Positions 5,948-12,862 of a DNA stretch of 40,471 nucleotides are shown here, piece after piece. Location: NCBI GenBank assembly GCA_938023705.1, contig CALJDJ010000017.1, positions 1 through 40,471 of the forward strand, given 5' to 3'. This stretch comes from an uncultured Collinsella sp. GTDB lineage: Bacteria; Actinomycetota; Coriobacteriia; Coriobacteriales; Coriobacteriaceae. How positions within the stretch are numbered: position 1 is the first letter of the stretch; each line of letters begins with the position of its first letter. The notes beneath the pieces were generated by a model. It was not told the DNA's origin. It searched no databases and was given only the letters and a program-made list of their open reading frames with translations. Position numbers and translations under genes: made by a program.

Positions 5948-6982
5948 TTAACGGGCGACGCGTGTGCCACCGTCGGCGGCGGATGCCACGGCTGCGATCT
6001 CGTCTGCGGTCACCAGGTTGGAATCGCCCTTGATGGTGAGCTTGAGGATCGAGGCGGCGATGGCGTAGTTGACGGCGTCCTGCGGGGCAAAGTCGTTGAT
6101 GAGGGCATGGACGAGGCCGGCGTTGAAAGCGTCGCCGGCGGCAACGCCCTCGAGCACGTGCACGTCGTGAGCAGGGGAGAACCAGTGCTCGCCGCTCTCG
6201 GCGTCAAAGAGCATGCCCATCCAGATGGAGCGCTCGACGCAGGAGATGTTGCGGACGACCGAGGCGACCTTCTTGCAACCGTACTCGGCGCAGATCTGAC
6301 GGGCCATCTCGACGTAGGTGTCGCGCTCCTCGATGCCGTGGGCAAGGGAGCCGGAGACGCAGGTCATACCGAGGCCGGCAGGAGCGTCCTCGTCGTTGGC
6401 AATGCAGATGTCAACGAGCGGCAGGAGTTCCTTCATGGTGGCCTGCGACTTCTCGGGCGACCACATCTTGCCGCGATAGTTCACGTCGCAAACGGTGGTG
6501 ATGCCCTTGGCGCGGCAGGCGGTGAGGGCATCCTTGCAGGCGGCGGCCATCTCGTCGGAGACGGCGGGCGTCACGCCGGAGAAGTAGAAGACATCGACAC
6601 CCTTGAGGATCTCGTCCCAGTCAAAGACGTCGCGCTTGGCCATGTTGATGGCAGAGTACTTGCGGTCGTAGACGCAGCCGTTGCCGCGCTGCGAGGCGCC
6701 GACCTCAAACACATAGGAGCCAAGACGGTCGCCCTGGCGCACGACGCGCGAGGTATCGACGTCGTAGACCTTCAGCGAACGCAGGGCGCACTCGCCCAGA
6801 CGGTTGGCCGGGACAACGGAGACGTAAGCTGCCTTGTCACCCTGGTAGGCCAGGGAAAGCGCGGTGTTGGCTTCGGCGCCGCCGTAGCGGACATCAAACT
6901 CGGTCGCCTGCTCAATGCGCAGATGGTCTTTGGGCGAGAGCCTCATCATGATCTCGCCGAAGGTAAGAACCGTTTTACCCAT
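5948..6982 (-). CDS. kdgK: 2-keto-3-deoxygluconate kinase, PfkB family
   Basis: The 344-residue protein is a ribokinase/PfkB-type sugar kinase. It has the N-terminal GGAEANTALSLA substrate segment and the C-terminal signature GVAAGDAFNAG, whose Asp is the catalytic base; the usual GAGD reads AAGD here. It resembles 2-dehydro-3-deoxygluconokinases, which phosphorylate KDG with ATP to give KDPG. The eda gene next on the strand supports this assignment. The ATG at 6982 is chosen because AAGGAG lies upstream and the protein then begins MGKTVLTFGE, as expected for the family; an earlier in-frame ATG at 7069 would lie inside the leader hairpin. The leader carries element alpha and tandem LacI-type operators, and the divergent neighbour is a LacI-family regulator, so KDG-dependent induction is likely. 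Confidence 0.92.
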   Translation of the reverse strand: MGKTVLTFGEIMMRLSPKDHLRIEQATEFDVRYGGAEANTALSLAYQGDKAAYVSVVPANRLGECALRSLKVYDVDTSRVVRQGDRLGSYVFEVGASQRGNGCVYDRKYSAINMAKRDVFDWDEILKGVDVFYFSGVTPAVSDEMAAACKDALTACRAKGITTVCDVNYRGKMWSPEKSQATMKELLPLVDICIANDEDAPAGLGMTCVSGSLAHGIEERDTYVEMARQICAEYGCKKVASVVRNISCVERSIWMGMLFDAESGEHWFSPAHDVHVLEGVAAGDAFNAGLVHALINDFAPQDAVNYAIAASILKLTIKGDSNLVTADEIAAVASAADGGTRVAR

Positions 6983-7025
6983 GGTCGCGCAGCTCCTTCT
7001 TACTCGTGCGTACACCTTTGATATG

Positions 7026-7083
7026 GCGTTGGCACGGAGGTGCCAAGACGGTAGGGTACATCTTTGCACCTCCGTGCCAACGC
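7026..7083 (-). promoter_or_regulatory. Element alpha, copy 2: hairpin with conserved loop before kdgK
   Basis: Perfect 18-bp arms at 7026-7043 and 7066-7083 enclose a 22-base loop which on the minus strand reads AAAGATG, then TACCCTACC, then GTCTTG. The loop matches copy 1 (3724-3745) at 18 of 22 positions; the arms differ in sequence and length but pair without mismatch in both. It starts five bases past the operators and ends 43 bases before the kdgK start. Confidence 0.75.
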
Positions 7084-7087
7084 TTGC

Positions 7088-7152
7088 CGAAATCGGTTTA
7101 CGAAATCGGTTTCGTTTCGAGTTGTAGTATACTCACCTACAGCGTTTTGCAA
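7088..7152 (-). promoter_or_regulatory. kdgK promoter with tandem LacI-type operators
   Basis: On the minus strand TTGCAA (7147-7152) and TATACT (7126-7131) are 15 bases apart. Two operator copies follow: CGAAACCGATTTCG (7101-7114) and an adjoining version that differs at its last bases (7088-7101). The arrangement matches that before the YitT-like gene. The divergent LacI-family gene starts at 7218, so this spacer may also hold its promoter and serve autoregulation. Confidence 0.75.
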
Positions 7153-7217
7153 GCGAGATTTTTAAAAAAATGCCTAAAATGGCTCAGACTGCCGACAATT
7201 GGGAAACGGGGTGCGCT

Positions 7218-8240
7218 ATGGCGCAGATGAGAATCAAGGACATTGCCGCCGAGGCGGGCGTGAGCCCGGCTACGGTCTCGCGCTATCTCAACAACCGCCC
7301 CGGGCAGATGACCGAGGAAACCCGCGCTCGCATCGCGGCGGTTATCGAGCGCACCGGCTATCGTCCACGTGCCGCCGCGCGCAATCTGCGCAGCTCGCGC
7401 ACCAACCTCATCGGCGTGATCTTGGCCGACATTGCTAACCCGTTCTCCAGCGCCATGCTCGAAGGGCTTTCCGCTAGTGCCGCCGCGCGCGGCTGCTCGC
7501 TTATGACTGCCATTAGCGGCAATGATTCCGCCAAGGAAGCAGAGTCGCTCACCAGACTTATCGATGCCGGTGTGGACGGCCTGGTCGTCAACACCTGTGG
7601 CGGCAACGACAAGGCGATTGCCGCGGCTGCGGGACGCCTGCCCGTCGTGCTGCTCGACCGCGATGTTGCCGACGGTGGCGTCGATCTGGTGACCTCCAAC
7701 AACCGTGAGCTGGTCGCCGGCCTGGTAGACGCCTTGGCCTCTGCGGGCAGCGAGCGCCTGTGCCTGCTCACCGAGGCAAGCGACGACAGCCCTGTGCGTC
7801 GCGAGCGTGCCGAGGCCTTTGCCGACGAGCTTTCGCGCCGCGGTCTTGCGGGCGAGGTCGTCACCTTGGCCGACGGTGGTGTCGAGGGCGTCAGTCGCCT
7901 GGACGAGACCATCCGCGAGTATGCGGGTAAAAAGCTCGGCCTCATTGCCGTCAACGGCCTGGTCTTCCTGCGTCTGACCGAGGCGCTGGCACAGCTGGGT
8001 CCCTCGCTGCCGGCGGGCCTCAAGATCGCGACGTTTGACGATTACCCTTGGAACCACGTGCTCTTTGGCGGTGTGACCACGGCCGCGCAGGACACCCTCA
8101 CCATTGCCGAGCGCGTGGTCGAGCGCCTGTCCGAGCGCATCGACGTCGTTACCACTACGGTGGGCGACGCCGCAAAGCTCGCCCCCAAGCGCATCGAGGT
8201 CCCCGGCCACATTGAACACCGCGCCTCGACCTCGCGCTAA
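7218..8240 (+). CDS. kdgR: LacI-family regulator, probable KDG regulon repressor
   Basis: This 340-residue protein has an N-terminal LacI helix-turn-helix and hinge (IKDIAAEAGVSPATVSRYLNN, then RAAARNLRSSRTN) and a periplasmic-binding-protein-like effector domain. It is divergent from kdgK, whose promoter carries two CGAAACCGATTTCG operators, and a third identical site precedes the YitT-like gene. LacI-type KdgR regulators that respond to KDG are known in other Gram-positive bacteria, and this context fits that role; the effector here is inferred. The ATG at 7218 is preferred: GGGGTG precedes it and the protein then begins MAQMRIKDIA. An earlier ATG at 7170 would add 16 residues of unlike composition. 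Confidence 0.85.
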   Translation: MAQMRIKDIAAEAGVSPATVSRYLNNRPGQMTEETRARIAAVIERTGYRPRAAARNLRSSRTNLIGVILADIANPFSSAMLEGLSASAAARGCSLMTAISGNDSAKEAESLTRLIDAGVDGLVVNTCGGNDKAIAAAAGRLPVVLLDRDVADGGVDLVTSNNRELVAGLVDALASAGSERLCLLTEASDDSPVRRERAEAFADELSRRGLAGEVVTLADGGVEGVSRLDETIREYAGKKLGLIAVNGLVFLRLTEALAQLGPSLPAGLKIATFDDYPWNHVLFGGVTTAAQDTLTIAERVVERLSERIDVVTTTVGDAAKLAPKRIEVPGHIEHRASTSR

Positions 8241-8316
8241 CCATTCGTTCGTGACGGCCTGTTCGCGCACGTTTTTTGAGCGCTTGATACGCTTTAACCC
8301 TGCGGAAACATTTTTC

Positions 8317-8327
8317 TGCGATAGTAT
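8317..8327 (+). promoter_or_regulatory. Extended -10 promoter of the GS-like gene
   Basis: TGCGATAGTAT matches exactly the box before gntR (3923-3933). The GS-like start codon lies 47 bases downstream, with GAAAGGGGAG as ribosome-binding site. Confidence 0.5.
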
Positions 8328-8374
8328 CTGCGATATAGACCAGTCGAAACCCGCCCGAAAGAAAGGGGAGCGAC

Positions 8375-9712
8375 ATGAACCAGCAGAACATCGATTACGT
8401 ACTCCGCTCCGTAGAGCAACGTGACATCCGCTTTGTTCGTCTGTGGTTTGTCGACATTCTCGGCCGCCTCAAGAACTTTGCCATTAGCCCCGAGGACCTC
8501 GAGGTCGCTTTTGAGGAGGGTATTGGCTTTGACGGCTCCGCCATCGAGGGCTTTGCCACGCCCGAGGAAGCTGACATGCTCGCATTCCCAGACGCTTCGA
8601 CCTTCCAGATCCTGCCGTGGCGCCCGAGCCACAACGGCGTAGCCCGCGTGTTCTGCGACGTGTGCACTCCCGATCGCAAGCCGTTTGCCGGCGACCCGCG
8701 CGATGCCCTGCGCCGCATGTTCCGCAAGGCCGAGAAGGCTGGCTATCTGCTCAACGTGGGTGCCGAGCTGGAGTATTACTACTTCCCCGACGAGCACACC
8801 CCCGAGCCGCTCGACAACGTGGGCTACTTCGATCTTTCGGTGAGCGATGCCGCCCGCGACCTGCGTCGCAACACGGTCCTCACGCTCGAGAAGATGTCCG
8901 TGCCCGTGGAGTACACCTTCCACGCCGCCGGCCGCTCGCAGCACGGCATGAGCTTGCGTCACGCCGAGGCCCTGAGCATGTCCGACGCCATCACAACGGC
9001 CAAACTCATCATTAAGCAGCAGGCCTACGAGAGCGGTTGCCACGCCTCCTTTATGCCCAAGCCGTTGGCGGGTGAGGATGGCAGTGCTATGTTCCTGTGC
9101 CAGTCGCTGTTCGACCACGACGGCAACAACGTCTTTTGGGGCGAGGACGACGAGAAGTACCACCTCTCCGAAATCGCCAAGCACTACATGGCCGGCATCT
9201 TGGCGCACGCGCGCGAGATCAGCGCCATCACCAATCCCACGGTCAACTCGTACAAGCGCATCACCACGGGTGGCGACTCCGTGCCGCAGTACGCCACGTG
9301 GGGCCTGCGCAACCGCGCGAGTATGGTTCGCATCCCGGTCTACAAGCCCGGCAAGCCGCTGTCCACGCGCATCGAGCTGCGCAGTCCCGACCCCATGGCC
9401 AACCCGTACCTGGTCAACGCCGTCACGCTGGCGGCTGGTCTGGACGGCATCGAGCGCAAGCTGGAACTCCCGCCCGAGGCCACGGCCGAGACGCTCAAGC
9501 TTACCGACCGTCAGATGGTCGAGGCCGGCTACACGCTGCTGCCGCGCTCACTCAAAGAGGCGCTCGACGTGTTTGAGGACTCGCAGTTTATGAAGGATGC
9601 CCTCGGCGAGCACATCCACAGCTTCTTCCTCAAAAAGAAGCGCGACGAGTGGCATAAGTTTGAGTCTACGATCACCGAGTGGGAGATCAAGCACTACCTG
9701 GCGAACTCCTAA
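8375..9712 (+). CDS. Glutamine synthetase type I homologue with altered metal site
   Basis: The 445-residue length and overall sequence are those of type I glutamine synthetase: FDGSAIEGF near residue 52, GAELEY with Glu131 and Glu133, NPTVNSYKR with Arg295, VRIP with Arg319, and RIELRS with Glu334 and Arg336. However, the usual HHEV...GQHEI segment reads HAAGRSQHGM here, so two metal-binding Glu residues are Ala184 and Gly191. GSGMHVHQSL reads GSAMFLCQSL, so the metal-binding His is Phe240. Those residues bind catalytic magnesium or manganese in the family. The protein is therefore unlikely to be an ordinary ATP-dependent synthetase. It may be a regulatory paralogue or act on another substrate. 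It is followed by a GlnR-like gene 50 bases later, which supports a nitrogen-related role. The family is certain; loss of activity is inferred. Confidence 0.9.
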   Translation: MNQQNIDYVLRSVEQRDIRFVRLWFVDILGRLKNFAISPEDLEVAFEEGIGFDGSAIEGFATPEEADMLAFPDASTFQILPWRPSHNGVARVFCDVCTPDRKPFAGDPRDALRRMFRKAEKAGYLLNVGAELEYYYFPDEHTPEPLDNVGYFDLSVSDAARDLRRNTVLTLEKMSVPVEYTFHAAGRSQHGMSLRHAEALSMSDAITTAKLIIKQQAYESGCHASFMPKPLAGEDGSAMFLCQSLFDHDGNNVFWGEDDEKYHLSEIAKHYMAGILAHAREISAITNPTVNSYKRITTGGDSVPQYATWGLRNRASMVRIPVYKPGKPLSTRIELRSPDPMANPYLVNAVTLAAGLDGIERKLELPPEATAETLKLTDRQMVEAGYTLLPRSLKEALDVFEDSQFMKDALGEHIHSFFLKKKRDEWHKFESTITEWEIKHYLANS

Positions 9713-9762
9713 TCGCGCTGGCTTGTTCCAGTACGATTGAGCTCATTTCTTTGGAGGCCGAT

Positions 9763-10425
9763 ATGTCCGAAAAGAGTGCCCTGTTCATGGCGCGCACGAC
9801 GCGCTTCCACGAGTTTGCCCGCAGCCTGACGACCACCCTGGGTGTCGAGGTGAGCCTGGCCACTCCCGATTCGCCGACTGCGGCGCATGACTTTGACCTG
9901 CTGATCCTCGATTCCGATGGCATCCGCAGCGACCGCATCGATCAGATCGCCAAGTGGCTTGACGATCGCGGCGGTGTCCCCATGCTGGTGATCGTCGACG
10001 ACGAGGCGCTCGGCACCCTGCGCCTGCCGAATCACGCGCATGCCGACTTTGTATGCCCCACGGCGACGCCCAATGAGCTCAAGGCTCGCGCGCAGCGCCT
10101 GATGGGCGAGGAGGAGACCGTCACCGCCGACGATGTGCTCAATATCGATAACCTCGAGATCAACCTGGCTACCTACCAGGTGACGCTCGATAACGAGCCC
10201 ATCGACCTGACGCTGATGGAGTACTCGCTGCTGAGCTTTTTGGCGACGCATCCCAACCGTGCCTACAGCCGCGAGGTGCTGCTGCACCGCGTATGGGGCT
10301 TTGAGTACTGCGGCGGCACGCGCACCGTCGACGTGCACATCCGACGCATCCGCTCCAAGGTGGGCCCGCAGATCGCGGCGCACATCACCACCGTCCGCGG
10401 CGTGGGCTATCTGTTTAAGGACTAG
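9763..10425 (+). CDS. GlnR-like OmpR-family orphan response regulator
   Basis: The 220-residue protein has an N-terminal receiver-like domain (about 1-115) and a C-terminal OmpR/PhoB winged helix (about 125-218, with RTVDVHIRRIRSKVG and VRGVGYLF). In the receiver, Asp50 in LLILDSDG sits where phosphorylation would occur. The acidic pair after the first strand is absent, and the usual Lys of the fifth strand is missing in DFVCPTATP. This matches the atypical, probably phosphorylation-independent receivers of GlnR, the nitrogen regulator of actinobacteria. No kinase gene is adjacent, and the partner gene is a glutamine-synthetase homologue. The ATG at 9763 follows TTGGAGG. The GlnR assignment is by resemblance and context. 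Confidence 0.8.
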   Translation: MSEKSALFMARTTRFHEFARSLTTTLGVEVSLATPDSPTAAHDFDLLILDSDGIRSDRIDQIAKWLDDRGGVPMLVIVDDEALGTLRLPNHAHADFVCPTATPNELKARAQRLMGEEETVTADDVLNIDNLEINLATYQVTLDNEPIDLTLMEYSLLSFLATHPNRAYSREVLLHRVWGFEYCGGTRTVDVHIRRIRSKVGPQIAAHITTVRGVGYLFKD

Positions 10426-10448
10426 CAAGTAAATAGAGGGCAATGTGA

Positions 10449-10478
10449 GGGTACCGGAGATTTCTCCAGTACCCTTTT
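10449..10478 (+). terminator. Intrinsic terminator after the GlnR-like gene
   Basis: GGGTACCGGAGA and TCTCCAGTACCC form a near-perfect stem around a three-base loop, followed by TTTTCTCG. Confidence 0.9.
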
Positions 10479-10609
10479 CTCGTTTAGGGCGAAAAGAAGA
10501 CCTTTCACCGATTAAAAGTGTGTCAGTAAAAACAATATCAAACGTATAACACTATCTAGCGAATATCATTTAGTTACCGTATCTCCCTACTACACGGATG
10601 GAGGAAGAA

Positions 10610-11737
10610 ATGCGTTATTCGAGAAAGGTGATTGTCGGATTCATAGTGTTGCTTGCCGCCCTGATGTCTCCAAGGTTGGTTTTTGGAGACGACGACTTGG
10701 TCCGTGTCACACCGCAAATAGCTGTGGAGCAAGCGCAGGCTTTCTTTGATGATGTATCGGATGAGCCGGTGACCGCTTGTGACCCAGTAAAAATGGTGAA
10801 TTCCGATGGGGAATCAATCGGGTATATCGTTCGTGCGAAGCGGGATGACGTTAACTATGGCTACGTCGTATTTGATTCAGAGCGATCTTGGTGGATCAGC
10901 GAATACTGCTTGGCTCCGAACGCTCTTTTACCTATCGAGAGTGCAAGCGAAGAAATTGCACTCCTCGCATCCTCGGATAACGTCGTTGCGTTAAAGATTG
11001 ACGAGCTAACTGTTGGCGTTGCCGACTTAGATAAAAACATTGTTTTAGACGCAAGTGGAAAAAAAGTACCAAATAAATTGTCCTCGGGAGGCAATCGCAG
11101 CGGATCGCCGGAACATTTCGATGACGTTTTTGTATCTGCCAAGGATTTGTATAAACAGGGATATGTTGTTGATGCGAGCAAAACGGTTTCGGGAATAATA
11201 ACGCCAACGCAAACAGAAGTTATCAAAGAAACGGGGACTTATGCTTGCGCTGTTTCGGCAATGTTTGCAGTTAGCAGTCACTATGTGACTTTGAACCGCC
11301 TTAAATTGTCCGATTTATACTCGGAGCTTTGGAGGCTGTCGGGGACATGGGAAGAAGAAGAAAAGAAATATGATCAAGCGACTGGTCTGTACTTTACTCA
11401 AGGCAAGACTTCTCCTGATAAACCCGCTCCGGCCTTAAAGGAGTTTTGTGCAAGACGAGGCAAGGAGCTTGAGACGTCATTCGTTTGGTATCCGTCATGG
11501 GATTCCTTTAGGGTGAATACCGACTCGGGGAATCTGAGTATTTTCTCTGGAAGGCTCCGGTCAAATGGCAGCGGGCACGCAATGGCAGTTGTGGGCTACG
11601 TGGCAATGCATAACACATACTCGAATGCCAAGAAGTACCTGCTTGTTGTTTGGAATGGATGGACAAACCAGCTACAGTTTCTTCCATATGACGTATCAAT
11701 TTACACGTCTCACGATGGCACATATTGCAAGGGTTGA
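10610..11737 (+). CDS. Secreted papain-fold cysteine protease-like protein
   Basis: This 375-residue protein has a signal peptide (about 1-26, ending near LVFG), a region of about 170 residues that may be a propeptide, and a C-terminal domain that looks like a papain-fold peptidase. Its candidate catalytic residues are Cys213 in TYACAVSAM, His323 in GSGHAMAVVGY and Asn349 in VVWNGWT, in the order seen in C10 (streptopain) and C39-type enzymes. The ATG at 10610 lies five bases after GGAGG; an ATG at 10598 precedes that site. Base composition is clearly richer in A and T than the neighbours. Two small exported-protein genes follow almost without gaps, so the three probably form one acquired operon. 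The substrate is unknown; cleavage of a partner or of host protein is possible. Confidence 0.7.
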   Translation: MRYSRKVIVGFIVLLAALMSPRLVFGDDDLVRVTPQIAVEQAQAFFDDVSDEPVTACDPVKMVNSDGESIGYIVRAKRDDVNYGYVVFDSERSWWISEYCLAPNALLPIESASEEIALLASSDNVVALKIDELTVGVADLDKNIVLDASGKKVPNKLSSGGNRSGSPEHFDDVFVSAKDLYKQGYVVDASKTVSGIITPTQTEVIKETGTYACAVSAMFAVSSHYVTLNRLKLSDLYSELWRLSGTWEEEEKKYDQATGLYFTQGKTSPDKPAPALKEFCARRGKELETSFVWYPSWDSFRVNTDSGNLSIFSGRLRSNGSGHAMAVVGYVAMHNTYSNAKKYLLVVWNGWTNQLQFLPYDVSIYTSHDGTYCKG

Positions 11738-11745
11738 TTGTACTC

Positions 11746-12102
11746 GTGAACGGCGACAAGTTCATTCGAAGGGCAATGCTCCTATTGGTGCTTTCCTTTG
11801 CTTTGCTCACCGCAGCGAGCTTCTTTCTGTTAAGGGCGACTAATGGGGGAGAAAACGACACGGTTGTTGCAGTCGAGGTGCGCGCTCTATCGGATGTTCA
11901 TAACGGGCAATTTGAGGCGCTTATGCCAAGTGGTTGCCGTAAGAGAATCGATATGCGCCGTAAGTCAAGTTCCGGATATGTCTCAGGGTTGAAAGCAGGT
12001 GATAAATGGATTCTAGTTTTTGTGGAAGATAAGGAACTTGACGGGACTGTTCTGTATCCCCATTCAGCTGAGAAAGTCAAATCAAGTAGACAAGGGGAAT
12101 GA
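11746..12102 (+). CDS. Small membrane-anchored protein of unknown function
   Basis: This 118-residue protein has one N-terminal hydrophobic segment (about 9-29, LLLVLSFALLTAASFFLL) followed by a soluble domain of about 85 residues with mixed charge. I do not recognise the family. The GTG at 11746 is the best visible start, with AAGGG 12 bases upstream. A TTG at 11725 would overlap the protease gene, and an ATG at 11776 would shorten the anchor. It lies eight bases after the protease stop and four bases before the next gene, so the three are likely one transcript. It could be a partner, inhibitor or anchor for the protease. Confidence 0.55.
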   Translation: MNGDKFIRRAMLLLVLSFALLTAASFFLLRATNGGENDTVVAVEVRALSDVHNGQFEALMPSGCRKRIDMRRKSSSGYVSGLKAGDKWILVFVEDKELDGTVLYPHSAEKVKSSRQGE

Positions 12103-12105
12103 AGA

Positions 12106-12690
12106 ATGATTGATAGAAAGCAGTTCTTAGGTCTGATGGCGGGGGCTCCTATTTTGATGCGAGCCGGGATGGCAGAAGCCGTGGAGTTGCCGGACGCTCA
12201 GAAGCGATTGACGCTCGTGGTCGACACGGTGGTCAGAGATGAAAATGGCAATGACAAAACGCGAACAAGAAGCAGAGAGACTATTTTCACGCCAGAGAGC
12301 AAAACTGTGTCTGCCGACGCTATGGCCGGTGATGTCATAACAATCCAGAGGGAATCAGATGAAACGTTGCCGCTGCTTGCCAAGATTGAGCTCACAGTCG
12401 CTTATTATAACGATAAAACAGAAATTGAGATTCGTTCCGGAAAGTACTCGATAGTCCAAATCGATCCGCTTGTGATGTATGCAAACGCTTGGTACGCGCT
12501 CATGCAGAAGGATAAATACGTGATGAATAACTTCACGGAAAGCGAAGCATCATATGAAACGGGGTGGGAGCCAACGCCATACGACGCGGAGAAAGATAAG
12601 TGGACGTGCGGATCAGGCATGGGCGCGACGATTACGGACTTCATTAACGATTCAACATATAGCTTTGCTATCGACTGTTATATCGAATAG
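12106..12690 (+). CDS. Exported protein of unknown function, third gene of protease cassette
   Basis: The 194-residue protein begins with MIDRKQFLGLMAGAPILMR, which looks like an export signal. The RKQFL stretch resembles a twin-arginine motif with one Arg replaced by Lys, so Tat export is possible but not certain. The mature part is rich in beta-forming and acidic residues and has two Cys near the C-terminus (in KWTCGS and DCYIE) that could form a disulphide. I do not recognise the family. It follows the membrane-anchored protein gene after three bases. No terminator is visible directly after it; the hairpin at 12810-12836 may serve. Confidence 0.6.
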   Translation: MIDRKQFLGLMAGAPILMRAGMAEAVELPDAQKRLTLVVDTVVRDENGNDKTRTRSRETIFTPESKTVSADAMAGDVITIQRESDETLPLLAKIELTVAYYNDKTEIEIRSGKYSIVQIDPLVMYANAWYALMQKDKYVMNNFTESEASYETGWEPTPYDAEKDKWTCGSGMGATITDFINDSTYSFAIDCYIE

Positions 12691-12809
12691 ACATGACGGC
12701 ATAAAACGAATTGGCCTATAAGCATGTCATTACTTAAGCAAAGCTGAAATCTTGGCATCTAGTGCTCGGGACTGCCCAGCTTGGGGTACAACTCAACGTG
12801 AACAATGAT

Positions 12810-12836
12810 GGCCCGCCACATGTTTGGCGGGCCTTT
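12810..12836 (+). terminator. Intrinsic terminator before htrA
   Basis: GGCCCGCCA and TGGCGGGCC pair perfectly and are followed by TTTGG. It probably ends the protease cassette transcript; the htrA start codon lies 27 bases downstream. Confidence 0.75.
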
Positions 12837-12862
12837 GGTTATTTGACGAAAGGATCGCAGCT

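Noticed and set aside
4850..7021. Long plus-strand open frames opposite eda and kdgK
   Set aside because: They mirror recognised minus-strand enzymes, have repetitive Gly/Asp/Val composition typical of the reverse strand of GC-rich genes, and lack ribosome-binding sites.
8241..8290. Terminator after the LacI-family gene (CGTG...CACG, TTTTTT)
   Set aside because: The stem is short and interrupted by mismatches; the T-run alone is not enough to call it.
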